7,940 bases of DNA, from the NCBI GenBank assembly GCA_964590945.1, contig CAZPXF010000089.1, positions 1 through 7,940 of the forward strand. The letters are read 5' to 3'. Position numbers and translations under genes: made by a program. Positions 7,051 through 7,940 of the stretch are shown here, piece after piece. The notes below the pieces were generated by a model. The model saw only the letters and a program-made list of their open reading frames with translations, made no database searches and was not told the DNA's origin. Every line of letters begins with the position of its first letter. Position 1 is the first letter of the stretch. The stretch comes from CAZPXF01 sp964590945. GTDB lineage: Bacteria; Bacillota; Clostridia; Lachnospirales; Lachnospiraceae.

Positions 7051-7940
7051 CAGGGCGGAGGTTGTCTGTATCGGACAGGCGCTCGTGGATTGCATTACGA
7101 GAGGGAAGGAACGGGATCCCTACAAGAAAAACGTTTACCGCGCAGAGTCTGTCAGCATAAATACGGGCGGGGATGCGCTGAATGAATCTATCGTTCTGTC
7201 ACATCTCGGACATCGGGTGAAGCTGGTGTGCGGGGTCGGCGCGGATGCGGCGGGGGATCTGGTGCTGAATACGGCGAAGAGCCACGGTGTAGATATCTCC
7301 GACGCGGTGCAGTCGGAACAACTGCACACCCCGGTTGCGAATCTGATGGTGGAGAAGGATGGATCGCGCCAGTCTGTCAACAGTCCGGCGACGATGCTGA
7401 CGGGATTTGCGCCATGTCCGGAAGTCCTTCGCGGGGCAAAGGTAGTATCGCTTGCGAGTATGTTCCGCGCTCCCTTTGACCAGAGGGAGAACATTGTCCG
7501 AATAGTGAAGGCGGCGAAGGCAGAGAACGCCATCGTCTGCGCCGATACAAAGATGCCGACGTACCGGGAGATCGGACTTGCTGATATTGAAGAGATTCTT
7601 CCGTATATCGATTACATGTTTCCAAATGAAAATGAAGCGGCTTACTATACAGGCAAAAACGATTTTCCGGAAATGGCGCGCTATCTCAGGGAAAAGGGCG
7701 TCAGGAATGTTATTGTCAAAACGGGAGAGAAAGGTTGTACCGTATGCGGCGAAAAGGAAAGCTTTGAGATGCCTGCCCTTTCCGTGGATGCGGTAGATTC
7801 CACGGGAGCCGGAGATAACTTTGTGGCGGGTTTCATTTCCGGCCTTTTGAAGGGATGGAGCCTGCGGCGGTGCTGTGAGTATGGGACGGAGCGTGCGGCG
7901 GAGTGCGTGAAGTACGTAGGCGCTGTCACGGCAGCGGCGA
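7034..7940 (+). CDS. PfkB-family carbohydrate/nucleoside kinase, 3' end cut by window
   Basis: This reading frame is open to the right edge, giving 302 complete codons; family members are usually about 300-330 residues, so only a short tail should be missing. It starts at the ATG at 7034, with GAGGG five bases upstream, inside the last codons of the MATE gene. PfkB (ribokinase-like) enzymes phosphorylate sugars or nucleosides with ATP in the cytosol. The N-terminal strand VVCIGQALVD is typical. The substrate-binding glycine motif reads NTGGDALNES at 43-52, an uncommon form of the more usual GG.xAN pattern. FPNENEA lies at 196-202. The second PfkB signature DSTGAGDNF at 255-263 gives the anion hole and the catalytic base Asp261. 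Fructokinase, ribokinase, ketodeoxygluconokinase or nucleoside kinase are all possible, and the exact substrate cannot be assigned. Confidence 0.92.
   Translation, partial: MSRKDNRAEVVCIGQALVDCITRGKERDPYKKNVYRAESVSINTGGDALNESIVLSHLGHRVKLVCGVGADAAGDLVLNTAKSHGVDISDAVQSEQLHTPVANLMVEKDGSRQSVNSPATMLTGFAPCPEVLRGAKVVSLASMFRAPFDQRENIVRIVKAAKAENAIVCADTKMPTYREIGLADIEEILPYIDYMFPNENEAAYYTGKNDFPEMARYLREKGVRNVIVKTGEKGCTVCGEKESFEMPALSVDAVDSTGAGDNFVAGFISGLLKGWSLRRCCEYGTERAAECVKYVGAVTAAA

Noticed and set aside
7135..7533. Minus-strand open frame opposite the PfkB kinase
   Set aside because: The plus-strand kinase frame is continuous through this region with intact family motifs, so the reverse frame is a by-product.

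Overview
The window looks like chromosomal DNA from a Gram-positive Clostridia-type bacterium, most plausibly Lachnospiraceae. This is an inference from strong purine-rich ribosome binding sites (AGGAGG-like), short gaps between genes, intermediate base composition and the gene families present. I see no phage, insertion sequence, CRISPR or RNA gene.

Layout: an AT-rich leader of about 220 bases holds a candidate promoter, with a perfect inverted repeat wrapped around its -10 element. Six plus-strand genes follow with only short gaps or overlaps: (1) a class I SAM-dependent methyltransferase of the Methyltransf_32 / METTL25-like type; (2) an 847-residue membrane-anchored extracytoplasmic protein with a probable beta-propeller and a C39-like C-terminal domain that seems to have lost its catalytic Cys and His; (3) trmB, the tRNA m7G46 methyltransferase; (4) an EamA/DMT-family ten-helix transporter; (5) a MATE-family efflux transporter; (6) a PfkB-family sugar or nucleoside kinase that runs off the right edge. 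No hairpin plus T-run is visible in any gap, so the six may be co-transcribed, possibly with internal promoters.

The genes form no obvious single pathway. Two methyltransferases, one certainly and one plausibly acting on RNA, flank the large surface protein. Two integral membrane transporters are followed by a small-molecule kinase whose start overlaps the end of the MATE gene. The least explained element is the large propeller/C39-like protein. The rest is ordinary housekeeping or accessory metabolism, and I found no convincing new defence or mobile system.
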